A DNA stretch of 64,000 nucleotides from Hofstenia miamia. Its lineage: Eukaryota; Xenacoelomorpha; Acoela. The notes under the pieces are model-generated. The model was not told where the DNA came from, did not search any database, and saw nothing but the letters and a program-made list of their open reading frames with translations. Where the stretch lies: positions 1,261,184-1,325,183 of the forward strand of contig SCFE01000068.1 of NCBI GenBank assembly GCA_004352715.1. Direction: 5' to 3'. This document shows positions 12,093-22,718 of this stretch, one piece after another; positions within the stretch are counted from its first letter, which is position 1, and every line of letters starts with the position of its first letter. The position numbers and the translations under genes were made by a program.

Positions 12093-12694
12093 CAGTCTGT
12101 TCCATAAGTCCCTACGTTTCAAATTACTACTGCACTTAATCAATAATACAAACAGACATTATCAATAATAAAATCATACATCTATATTTAAAATAAAAAA
12201 TACATCAAAAAGTAATCCAAGTACAATGACTAATCGTAAGGGTCGACTTGCAACCCATCAATATCAATGCAAAGTTGTAGTCAACGAAAAGTACGTGCAT
12301 GTATCTTTGGAAGAGATTCCATTTTAAAGTTAGCAAACGCATTGCGAATTGCCTGTTTCAGATCCTGAGTTGATCTTTCTTTTTCAGCCAGTACAATTTT
12401 CTTTATGATGCCCCAAAGAGCGTTATCACATGACGTCCATTCGACCCTCAATAAAGAATGGGTCAATCAAATATTCTTTTGCCATAGCAGCCCAGACCAT
12501 GATGTTTGGTGGGTGCTGCACAACCTGATCCCAAAAATGTGTATTTTCATTGCTCCAAAAGACCACATTATGCGCTCTGGCAGATGAATATAATGGCACA
12601 TTCATCAGAGAAGAACAGCCAGTCACTCAGCCTGTTTGTATTATTGCTTAAATGCAGTAGTAATTTGAAACGTAGGGACTTATGGAACAGACTG
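12093..12694 (-). mobile_element. Tc1/mariner element, internally deleted, with perfect 42-bp TIRs
   Basis: The first 42 bases (from CAGTCTGTTCCATAAGTCCC) and the last 42 are perfect inverted complements, with TA on both sides, the standard Tc1/mariner target. On the minus strand, 12426-12626 encodes the transposase core region (PPNIMVWAAMAKEYLIDPFF), and 12281-12466 encodes a C-terminal helix region (STQDLKQAIRNAFANF). The two frames are offset and the N-terminal DNA-binding part is missing. At 602 bp it is a deletion derivative that cannot move itself. Perfect TIRs suggest recent mobilisation. A (TA)n run (12695-12718) follows the right end. Confidence 0.85.
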
Positions 12695-12718
12695 TATATA
12701 TATATATATATATATATT

Positions 12719-14209
12719 TTTTAGTTCAAATGATTTACAACAGTCACAATCCAGCATTAATTTTTAAGTTTTCTCTTAGTTTAATGAAAATATGCCAAGT
12801 ATGACTTTTATGACATTTCAGCCACAAATATTAACATATTTTTCAAAAACAAAATATGACTTTTAATGACCTTATAAATTTCGATTTAACCGCAACCTAG
12901 ATCTGAAAACCAACTAATTTTAAGCAGACTGCAAAATAGACCAACAGCAAGAGAAATGACTATGGTTACTTTTGGTTGCTCTAATTATCAATGAAGAACA
13001 ACGTCATTTCTAAATTAATATTGAACTCTTGCGAATGAAAATAAATAAATATTGAATACACTACGTCCTGATGTGTCAGAAAAACTTATTGTTGCATGAC
13101 AACTTCCATACCAAGGAAAAATATAGGTTTTCTTCGAAAATTCCATTTTTAAGTGAAGTATTATCTCAGAATATGTTATCCAGTAAAATCAGGTAAACAA
13201 GTTAAATTTTACCGGATACCGGATCTGGAAACCAAATTCCGCACGACCCTAGAAACAACCGTCCCTGAACATATAGTACACTGAAAAATAGAACCAAATT
13301 TAGTATAATATAAAAAAAATTCAATAAAAGAGAAAATAAAACAAAATTTCATAGTTGAACGTGCCATACATATGAAAAATGCTTAAATTACATTGACTTT
13401 TTTATTCTGTTCAGGGTAGTTTAACTACTCTTGACTATATATGCTCCAAAATTTTCAATCAACAAATGTATATGGCTCATTCCATAGCTTAAGCATGGTT
13501 GAAAAATGTGCATTTCTTAGGCATTGTATACGAATCCATCATAATATTTCTAATAGTCAATTAACATCACACTTCTAAACACATGCCATTTTTCTTCAAC
13601 TGGCGGTAAAAGCATAATTGCTTTTAACGAATTTTTCGCAATTTGAAAAGTCACTTCCTAATTAATTAGATATTCTAGATATACATTATATTAAGGCTTT
13701 TCAAAATATAAATTTTATTCAGTAAAATATTTAAAAGAAAATGTGAATATTATATTATTATTATTATTTTGATACATTTTACAGTTTTAAGTTTGTTAAA
13801 AAAATTTATAGAATGTTATAGACAGTTAATGAGAAGAAATATCTTGTTGATTCTACAAAATTATGAAGAATATTTAGTTCTAATTATAACTTAAAGTATA
13901 TATAATAGCATTTTTGCAATTGCACTATTTATTGTTGGCCAGCAAGAAAAAATTTTCTAGACTTTCGGGGTTCATTTTATGATCAAGCTAAATTTTAATG
14001 AGAAAGTTGCAAGATTTCTATAGAATCATTTGAAATGTATTTGATGTTCCTCTTAAAGGCCACAAAATAAAAGTATGCTCTAGTAGCTGACACAAGTTTA
14101 ATGCAGAAACTACCTCTGTAATTGTATGCACAAAGCACTAAATTTGTGTCAATATACTGATGAGTGATTTTATACACCCTTTATGAAATAAATGAACATG
14201 ATTTTAAAC
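12719..14209. other. noncoding stretch, no supported gene
   Basis: AT-rich. A small motif-rich patch at 13200-13255 (ACCGGATACCGGATC) resembles the subterminal motif islands of the hAT-like elements but has no ends that I can define. Confidence 0.4.
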
Positions 14210-14720
14210 TTAGCGCTCTTCGTGTTTAATGTAGCAGTCGACAAACTGAGGACCGGGTATATCATGATCTGTGCTCAGACCTTAACCCATAATATTGCAA
14301 CTAAGAACTGCTTGACCATTGGTTTCTCTGGAGACCCCTGAGACCCAGAGCACTTACTGGTACCTAAGTACAACTGTGACACAGAAATTCTGCAGCACAT
14401 ATGCACAAAAAACGCTGGAAATTGAGCTATCCCATTGGTCAGAAGAAAGAGTTACTTTCTGACACATCTGCCTTGTGAGACGCACTTATCATTCGGATGC
14501 CACTTGCTAGAAGTGTTTCCTTTGCGCTGCAGTTTGTTCAACACAATCTAAGCAAACAGGAAATAACCTAAGTTAAGGCCCCCACATACACAAAGTACGA
14601 AGGATTGTGGCTTGTTATTCCCAGGGCTTTACGTCGTCTGCAGGTGTGCGTATCTGTACAACGGCGTGCCTACCAAAAATTACTTCACTGCACAGGTGGT
14701 ACCTAACGGTAAAAGTTATG
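14210..14720. other. unidentified island of higher GC without an open frame
   Basis: A 0.5-kb block with visibly higher GC than its surroundings. Frames on both strands are closed by stops, no TIRs or poly-A tail were recognised, and no tRNA-like box A/box B pair was found. It could be an old SINE, LTR or UTR fragment. Confidence 0.35.
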
Positions 14721-15119
14721 TTAATAGTGACAAATTTACAATTTCAGCCATTTTCTCTAAACGTCTATTCAAGTGCTACTTCAATATGTAATTTATTATA
14801 CTCTCAAACACAATAGTAAAACACAAATTTTATTAATATAGTTTCACCATTCAAAAATACTTTTTATTACTGTACTGATTCTGCTAAGTATAGATTAAGC
14901 CTATCTATATGTAGTTGGTAATGATTTTTTGTTTCTATATTTATGTAGATAATATACAAAAATATTCACTTTCAACAATATTAGATAAATGCTCCAAACC
15001 TTTAGATTTTGATGCCACTAATCTTAAATGTTTAATTCAAATATTTTCAATATCTTAAAAAATAATCATTTAGAAATGAAAATGAAATAAGAGATTGCAT
15101 TAAGCACATATTTTGCATA

Positions 15120-15530
15120 TTAAGATAAGATAAGAATTCTTTATTCAGATACATATTGAAAATTAAAAACGGATAATTTATCTGAATAGCGTTAAAAATA
15201 TAAAAACATACATAGAAAGACATACAAAAGCAAAATATACTAAACAATAAATCTAACAGGCTTGGGAGAAATTACTAGGAGATTTTAAGTACGAGGTTGT
15301 TGAGTAATCCTTGCTGTAGAATTTGTAACCTAGCCATGATTGTTCTGAGATATATTTTTGCTTAAGATAAATTTGTTTCTTAAATCTCTTAGTTTTTTTA
15401 ATATTCTTTGTCTCTTTAGGTAATGAATTCCATGTTCAGATAGCGGAATTAATAAATGAATTTTAAAAATTGTTCTGTACATAATGCAGGTAAAATGTTT
15501 TGATCTGGAGTTCTGTTAATGAATAAAACC
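15120..15530 (-). pseudogene. non-LTR retrotransposon ORF2 C-terminal fragment
   Basis: Reading on the minus strand, broken frames between about 15520 and 15260 resemble the C-terminal tail of CR1/jockey-type ORF2 proteins: a W-N-S-LP-like segment, then KETKNIKK and FKKQIYLKQKYI, then a serine-rich end. At 15120-15140 an AGATAAGATAAG repeat may be the 3' end. No RT motif remains, so the call rests on a tail pattern only. Confidence 0.4.
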
Positions 15531-16396
15531 AGGCATTGAAATCGTAGTATAAGGTGGTAAGTTCTTGATGAGTTTAAAAAATGTCAACATAGTATTCAAA
15601 ATTACAAGCTGTCTTGGAAAAAGGATTGATTTGGAAATGTAGTCCTTATTTCTGGAGGAATTTTTCTTTGAGACATTAAGTGCCTATTTTAATTGCGCAT
15701 CAAGTTTCTTAACATTATTGAGAATATTTGTATAAAACATTTGAATCAATATGACTTTGTAAATAAATTACAGAGTTTAGAAATGTAAGGAACAGTATTT
15801 TTCACAAAATGCTAAAAATTATTTCGTCAAATATTTTGTTTTTGCAATAGTTTTTGTTGAATAAGCTACTGGAAAAACTTGTCACAATTCTTTAACATGC
15901 AACATCACAAAAACATAAAAATATTTATAACAATATACTACTTTAACCTTTATGCCTTATGACCATTTGTGTTCCCAACATGCCATTTTAATATAATTGA
16001 TTTCCTTTATTGCTCAGAAGGCAAAACCTAGTGATAAAAATGAACAAAGTATTATTTCAATTTTCAAGTAAAAATTTGTTGTAAACGTAATTGCAAGTTA
16101 TAAAAAAAGACATCTGAGGATTTATGCTCAATTGAAACTATTTATAATGTAACACACCATTAATGGAAATAAAAATGCTTGTTACCTGAGGAGCTAAAAC
16201 ATCTTAATTACTAGACTCTCCTAAGATTTTAGAAGGCTTCAGGTCTCAGTTGAAAATTCGGAAGCAGTATCTAAAAATATTACTCCTTCTGGCACACGTT
16301 CAGTTTCGATTTCTGAGATACCTGGCAAATAATGAATTTTTTTTAGACATGCTCTAAATAATCTTATCTGAAAAAATATTGCTTTTGGTTTCTTAG

Positions 16397-17368
16397 ATGA
16401 AAATTTACCAGTATGACCCAGAAAGCAAAAATCAATCCAAGCAATGGCTCGCAAGAGGATCTGCCGGAACAATCAAGTTCAAGACAAAAATGTCAGTTAA
16501 AAAAATCATGGTGACTTTGTTTTGGGATAAGGATGGAATAATCCTAATAGATTTTCTCGAAGGACAAAGAACAATTACTGCAAGTTACTATGAAGGAGTT
16601 TTAAGAAAGCTGAAGAATGCATTGGCCAAAAAGCGCAGAGGAAAGCTGCATCGTCAAGTCTTGTTCCATCATGGCAATGCACCAGTGCACACTACCAAGT
16701 TAGAGCAGTTTTTTTTAATGAATTTTGCTGGGAAGTCCTTTCAGACCCTCCTTACAGCCCAGATCTAGTTCCTAATAACTTTTTCTTATTTCCAAATATT
16801 TGAAAGGAAGAAGATTTCAGTCCATAGATGTTGCAAAAAGAACATCGCTTACAGAAGTGTTATGAATTGGGGATGAAGACTTTCTAGAAAGATAACCTTG
16901 TAAATGAAGTGATTTTTAGAATTTGTCTTAGAATCTTTTGAATACCACTCGTTGTATGCATTTTTATGTTGTGTAATGAAGTTTAATGTTAATTCAAAAG
17001 CAATAAAAACTTCAAATCTTCAAACTGGAATAANNNNNNNNNNNNNNNNNNNNNGAATTTTGCTGGGAAGTCCTTTCAGACCCTCCTTACAGCCCAGATC
17101 TAGTTCCTAATAACTTTTTCTTATTTCCAAATATTTGAAAGGAAGAAGATTTCAGTCCATAGATGTTGCAAAAAGAACATCGCTTACAGAAGTGTTATGA
17201 ATTGGGGATGAAGACTTTCTAGAAAGATAACCTTGTAAATGAAGTGATTTTTAGAATTTGTCTTAGAATCTTTTGAATACCACTCGTTGTATGCATTTTT
17301 ATGTTGTGTAATGAAGTTTAATGTTAATTCAAAAGCAATAAAAACTTCAAATCTTCAAACTGGAATAA
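16397..17368 (+). pseudogene. mariner transposase, C-terminal two thirds, inactivated
   Basis: The frame at 16397-16768 matches the mariner DDE core: YDPESKNQSKQW, then KIMVTLFWDKDGIILIDFLEG, then GQRTITASYY. Position two of the triad, normally H-D-N-A-P-A-H, reads HGNAPVH, and position three, normally S-D-Y-F, reads NNFF, so both aspartates are lost. A frameshift occurs before the PPYSPDL block near 16750. The N-terminal HTH is absent upstream. An N run (17034-17054) interrupts it, and 314 bases are repeated exactly on both sides (16720-17033 and 17055-17368), so the true element is about 0.6 kb. Confidence 0.82.
17034..17054. other. 21-N gap flanked by identical sequence
   Basis: The 314 bases before and after this gap appear identical. 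The simplest explanation is two overlapping contig ends that were scaffolded instead of merged. Confidence 0.85.
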
Positions 17369-17489
17369 ATTGAAAAAAATTTTTAAAAATAAAGTAATTT
17401 TCCCCCCTCAATATTGATTAGCTTAAAGTGTCTCTGGTCATCAGTCATTAATCGATTAGCTATGGCGACATGTGGATGCGATTTAACTG

Positions 17490-17860
17490 AATTATAAATG
17501 GTCAAATCTGCGCCTTACAGTTTCATGAAAATTTTCCCAGCAAAATTGCGGTGTGCCTTGGGAAATCAGAGAACACAGTGTAAAAAACACCTATCTAGGT
17601 TATCGACTGGTGGAGATGCTAAAGCAACCAATAGTGATTGTTGTAGGAAAAATTTATCTTTTCTTCGTACAACTGTTTTTATTCTGCCAGAGCAATTAAA
17701 CAAAATTTAGATCTTGATTGCACCACAAGGACCGTAACAAATCGATTGCTAAGGGGTGGTCTCACTTGAGACTCTCAAGCAGAGATGTAAGTGGAACAGA
17801 TTTTTGTAAGCTGCTCCACCCCTCCTTAAATACGCTGCTCTGCCCCATATTCACGTGTGA
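17490..17860 (+). pseudogene. possible Tc1-like transposase N-terminal fragment
   Basis: Broken plus-strand frames include a second-HTH-like phrase (TTRTVTNRLLRGGL at about 17718-17760) typical of Tc1 transposases, preceded by SRLSTGGDAKATN. The 17598-17637 block is nearly repeated at 22987-23027, beside another Tc1 copy. No TIRs were located. Confidence 0.35.
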
Positions 17861-19086
17861 CATGACATCTGCCATATTGCTCCATGTTTTATATTCTGAA
17901 TTGTCGGTGCTCTTGGAATTTGATTGGGGTATTTATTCAATTTTTGGGCTTATAGAAATCCCAATAGATAAGTACAATGATATATTGTTAGTTTTGATGT
18001 ATTGATAGATGATAGAGATGTGCGTGGTGGACATTATTTTAAAACTTATCACATGGAAAAAGGCTATTAGACAAGTATGTCTATATTCCTACTGCCTCAA
18101 ATTTCCCACTCAATAAATTCTAATCCAAAGATTACTTGTGAAATCCTATTGCCTCACATTTATTTTATGAAAATGTTCATAGCATTACACCACCCCACCA
18201 ATGCCAAATATTTTGAATCCTTTGCTGCTTAGAAGGTACAGATCATTTTATGTGTTATCTACTATTGTTACCAGTACCAATAGGAATCTAATAATAAACA
18301 ACAAAATCAGATCAATAATATCTTATTGGCACTATTTAATAGAATCAACTTTCACAAAAAGTAAAAATGCATGATAATTTATTTTCCAAAATGCGATTGA
18401 ATTTCCAAGTAAGTTTAATTTTTTTAAGTTGGGAAGTTTGATAAAAGAAAGTTACAATTCCAATCTCTGAAAATTAGTAATATTTTTACTCAGTTTTTCT
18501 CAAATTAAGAGTGCTTTGTCCCACCTTTCGTCCATAGGTATCCACTTTGGAAAAACATTGTCCCATACCTGCTCTATTATTTATAGTCTCAAGGCATTTA
18601 CGCCAGCTAGAAAAACAGTCTTGAGAGTAGATCATGAACATCGCAGATATGAATCAAGAGTATACGACGGTACAGATTTTCGTGCTTGAACCAACTCACA
18701 CCCATAACCACAGTGAACACAAATCATATACGCACTGGACTCGCAGATATTTCAAAAAGAATAAATGCCGCTTTATTTAGGAAAAAATAGTTTTCCCTAC
18801 ACCAAAATATTTATGCACCTACAATAATGAACTCTATTTTGTTGTGATCTGTACACTCTTTTGCATTAGGTGTTACCATGCTTTAAATCTGCTCATAATA
18901 TTAAAAAGTCATATGCTAAAATTGTGCATAAAAATCATTTTACCAATGTATGATGATCACATTTATTACATATTTCGTTCCTAAAATATTAAAAACACAA
19001 CATATGGTTTGTTTAAAGTTTATTCATTTATTAAACATCTAATACAGCCAATTGAAATCCCCGTGCATAGCACTAGCAGCTTCCTA
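17861..19086. other. noncoding stretch, no supported gene
   Basis: AT-rich sequence, no motif-bearing frame on either strand. Confidence 0.45.
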
Positions 19087-19094
19087 GTTATATA

Positions 19095-19699
19095 CAGGGT
19101 TTTTTAGTCGAGTTCGAGTTACTCGGTCCGTGTTCGAGTTTTTACATTTCGAGTTCAAGTAAAAAAATCCGAGATTGATCGAGTTTTTTTCTAATTCCGA
19201 AATTTTTTAGCATAGGGTAAAAAACATTTATTTTGCAATAATTCTAAGCTAAAAACAATTATTTGCGATTGGTAAAAAGTGAAATTTAAAATAATGTCAT
19301 TTTTACTGTATTTTCGACTGGATTTTGATCGAGTTCAAATTTAAAATTAAAAAGTCGAATTTTTTCAAATCTCATATTGTAGGTATGGGCATCAGGATTT
19401 TTGAGTCGAGTTCGAGTTACTCGGTCCGAGTTTTAAAACAAAATTCCAAGTTCGATCGAGTTTTCTTCTAATTCCGAGTTTTTTATGGTAAAAAACATTT
19501 ATTTTGCAATAATTCTAAGCTAAAAATAATTATTTTGGGAAAAAAGTGAAATTTAAAATAATTTCATTTTTACTGTATTTTCGAGTGGAGTTTCGATCGA
19601 GTTCGAATTCGAGCTTTGATGATTTCTCTTCCGAGTTTTTCCGATGGAGTTCTGCGAGCTTATTCGAGTTCTTCACATGCCGAGTACTCGAAAACCCTG
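19095..19699. mobile_element. hAT-like non-autonomous element with TCGAG motifs and perfect 8-bp TSD
   Basis: The element starts CAGGGTTTTTTAGTCGAG and ends CTCGAAAACCCTG, and GTTATATA stands directly before (19087-19094) and after (19700-19707), a perfect 8-bp target duplication of the hAT type. Inside, the self-complementary pentamer TCGAG/CTCGA recurs many times near both ends. The head sequence (GAGTCGAGTTCGAGTTACTCGG) occurs twice, at 19107 and 19403, so the unit is a composite of two related halves. It has no transposase; the short open frame at 19546-19749 is a by-product of the repeat. Confidence 0.8.
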
Positions 19700-19734
19700 G
19701 TTATATACAACAAAATAGATCATCGTGCAATATA

Positions 19735-21041
19735 CAGAGTGTCTCATAATTTGCGCAGTTTTTTGAATAGAGATTATTTCATTAACCAATCAGATTAAAG
19801 TAATGAAATATTTTTTGTTTGCAGTATAAAACATGATGTTTCATCTGAATTACTCACAAATATCATTTTAGACTGTTTTGTAACTTTGTGATGGATTTAC
19901 CATCTCGATTATCTATTGTTCAACTCTATTACGCAAATGGAAGAAGTGCGGCTCAAACTTTGCCCGCGTACAAAACATTGAATTTATTAATTCACGATCC
20001 ATTCTCTGCAACATCTATCACACGTCTTATTTCTAAATTTGAAAAAACTTAAAGTCTTCATGATGCGCCTGGTAAAGGACGAAAACCGTTGGAAGAAAAA
20101 CGCGTACCACTCGTTGCTCAATCTGCGAGTTCCTTACAACTATCCAGCTGCAGTACTGTCTCCTCATTACGTGGAATTCCGAAATCAACTGTTCATAAAA
20201 CTATGCTTGGAAAAATGGGCTTGTATCCTTATCGTATCTCAATGCACCAAGCAATCACTGCAGATGATAAGGAAAAAACGACTGCAATTTGGGCGCTGGT
20301 TGCTGGATAATCATTATAAAGTGGCAGACATTATCTGGAGTGACGAAGCCATTTTCTCATTGCCGATGGGTCTGTAAACCGCCACAATTGCGTCATCTGG
20401 GCTACAGAAAAGCCTATAATGACCTTGTCACAATCACTTCACTCACCGCGTGTTGTTGTTTGGGCGGCGTTTTCTTGCCACTATAAATTTGACATTTTCT
20501 TCTTCTCTGACACGATAAATGGTGCAAATTATCACCAAATGCTTACGCGTCATTTCATACCACGGTGTAGGACTACAGGTGCATATCGTACAGCTATTTT
20601 CCAGCAGGATGGGGCACCGCCTCATTTTGCTCGCCCAGTCACGACGACTTTGAAAGAACACATTCCTGACAGAGTCATTGGACGTGGTTACAACATTCCC
20701 TGGCCTGCAAAATCGCCTAACCTAACACCACTAGATTACTGGCTTTGGGCAGTATTGAAGAGTAGTCTACCACAATAATAAACCAAACACGATTGATGAT
20801 TTGAAGAGTAAAATTGTTCTGGTATACTCAGAAATAACGCAAGAAGAAATTCAAAATGCTGTCAATAATATCTTTCGTCACGTGGATCATTTATTTGCTG
20901 AAAATGGAGATATTTTGAAGATTTTTTATGATTAAGTGATCCTCATGTTATTTGTTCTGTTGTTGTAAAATATGGTTCGATTTTGATTTCTAGCTTTTTT
21001 TACACTGTTTTATAAAACTGCGCCAATTTCGGGACGCTCTG
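19735..21041 (+). mobile_element. IS630/Tc1/mariner element with broken transposase
   Basis: Imperfect ~30-bp TIRs (left CAGAGTGTCTCATAATTTGC, right complement CAGAGCGTCCCGAAATTGGC), each flanked by TATA, define a 1307-bp element. The transposase starts at ATG 19891 (MDLPSRLSIVQLYYANGRSA), is stopped at 20050, and continues through frameshifts: a second HTH with IPKSTVHKTM (20089-20310), a first catalytic block IIWSDEAIFSL (about 20330), RVVVWAAFSC, a second FQQDGAPPHFARP and a third SPNLTPLDYWLWAVLK (20419-20778). Catalytic acidic residues are present but the frame is broken at least three times. The CGRSA and LDYWLW signatures match the insect-style lineage annotated as Tc3-like transposases. 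Confidence 0.85.
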
Positions 21042-21772
21042 TATATATTGTCATGGCTTACTACAATATAACTGTTAACTTTATCTCTGTGCGTGGTGTA
21101 GCATGTATAGACTTTTGCATAAGACATAGAGACGACACTGAATATCTGTCTATCACGTTCCAAGTGTAGAAGAATCCAATACTTGATATTCCATCTATTT
21201 TTTCATTTTTACAAAGGTGTGCAACATGAATTGTATTTATAAAAAGATTTGTTTACAAAACTACTCAAAGACTTTGCAATATTTATGAGTTAAATGCATA
21301 TTGAGTTTGAATATGAAAAATATGTTTACTATTCAATCTCCATGATCAAATTTACTAGTTAATTAACAACAATGCTGCCTAATGTATTTGAATTTGTTGA
21401 ATGAAATATGTGAATATATTTTTCGAATTGAAACGCATTGTATATTCAATGATTTTAGTGAATCCTATTCATCTAGATTTTCAAAATTGAATTCAACTTA
21501 TCTGACTTAACCACTTCCGACCTTGTTGTTTCTCTACCAAATTCTTCTCAAATATAATTTTGAATGTTATACAATGATTTGAATTTGCAACACAACAGTG
21601 TACACAAATCAGTCCAAAATCAGTTAATGCTATAAAATTTATGAGTGTGTAGAAAAACAAAACTCAATTTAAAGCTCCACAATTTCAGTTCACATTAATT
21701 TTATGCCCATTTCCATATCTGTATTCAAGAGAAGTATGTGAAGAATAAAGTGTAAAATCAACCCCGCAAATT
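21042..21772. other. noncoding stretch, no supported gene
   Basis: AT-rich sequence between two transposon remnants; nothing recognised. Confidence 0.45.
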
Positions 21773-22400
21773 TTGAAATTATTTACTAAACCCTCCTCGC
21801 AAAGTTTTTATAATTGTACGCAAACCACACCCACACCCGTACGAGTATTATCAACCCACGTCTATCCTAGATTGGAATGTGTAACAGAAAATTCATCATG
21901 GAGTTTGACGAGGTGGAAGAAAGTGTTGTTTTTTGACGAATCGAAGTTCTCTTTTGGTCAGCCACGTGTACAGTATTTCTGCTGTATTCCGAACAGATCA
22001 GTGGTATGGGGTGCACTCGCAATAATGCATACATAAATCTGGTGGGAATACAAGAGTGATAGGATGGACAAAAATACATCGACATTGTTGAAGGTAATCT
22101 TCTTCCAGCATAGAATGCAATTGCCCAATCAGGTGGCATCCTCCATCAAAACAATGCAACGATACATTTGGCAAAAATCCTTTTTCAACACAATGGAGTC
22201 GCGTCGAACAAGTGTGGGCGCATATAAAACTGAAACTCCAAAGAGATTATGAGAACCCAGAAGACAGGGACTAACTCTTTGCTATGCTTTGGAATTAACT
22301 GATTGTCATTCTTATGCGAAATCGAGTAGACGCAGTACTGAATGCTGAAGGCGGTTTTACAAGATATTGATGGATTTCAATGTACACATATAAAGTGATA
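21773..22400 (+). pseudogene. Tc1-like transposase fragment
   Basis: The plus-strand frame 21773-22036 contains a Tc1 first-aspartate block (WKKVLFFDESKFSFG) and a degraded VWGALA segment. Frames further on carry a ILHQNNATIHLA-like block, where the second aspartate is lost, and ITVVEGNLLP-like text is disrupted. Stops and frameshifts occur throughout. TIRs were not found. Confidence 0.65.
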
Positions 22401-22718
22401 TTGCGTTTTGATCAAGTAACATCCAGTTGAATGTGATTGCGATGAGACTTCGAAACGGTTTTTGAAAAATGGGATGACTTTGGGTGTATGGTAAATATGA
22501 CTTTTGGAATAGGAGATACATATGACAGAAACTCGCGCTCAGTGAAATCCATATATAATCAGGTTCTACAGCACTAAAATGTTTTATCCCTCCGTTTTAC
22601 TAAGATCCATTGGATTCGGTCCAAGTTCCCTCCCATCCTAGCTAAGCTATTTTTATAAGGTGGTATATCTTGCGATTCATGTCCATCTGCTAAGTAATAT
22701 ATTTCTGTTTAATATATA

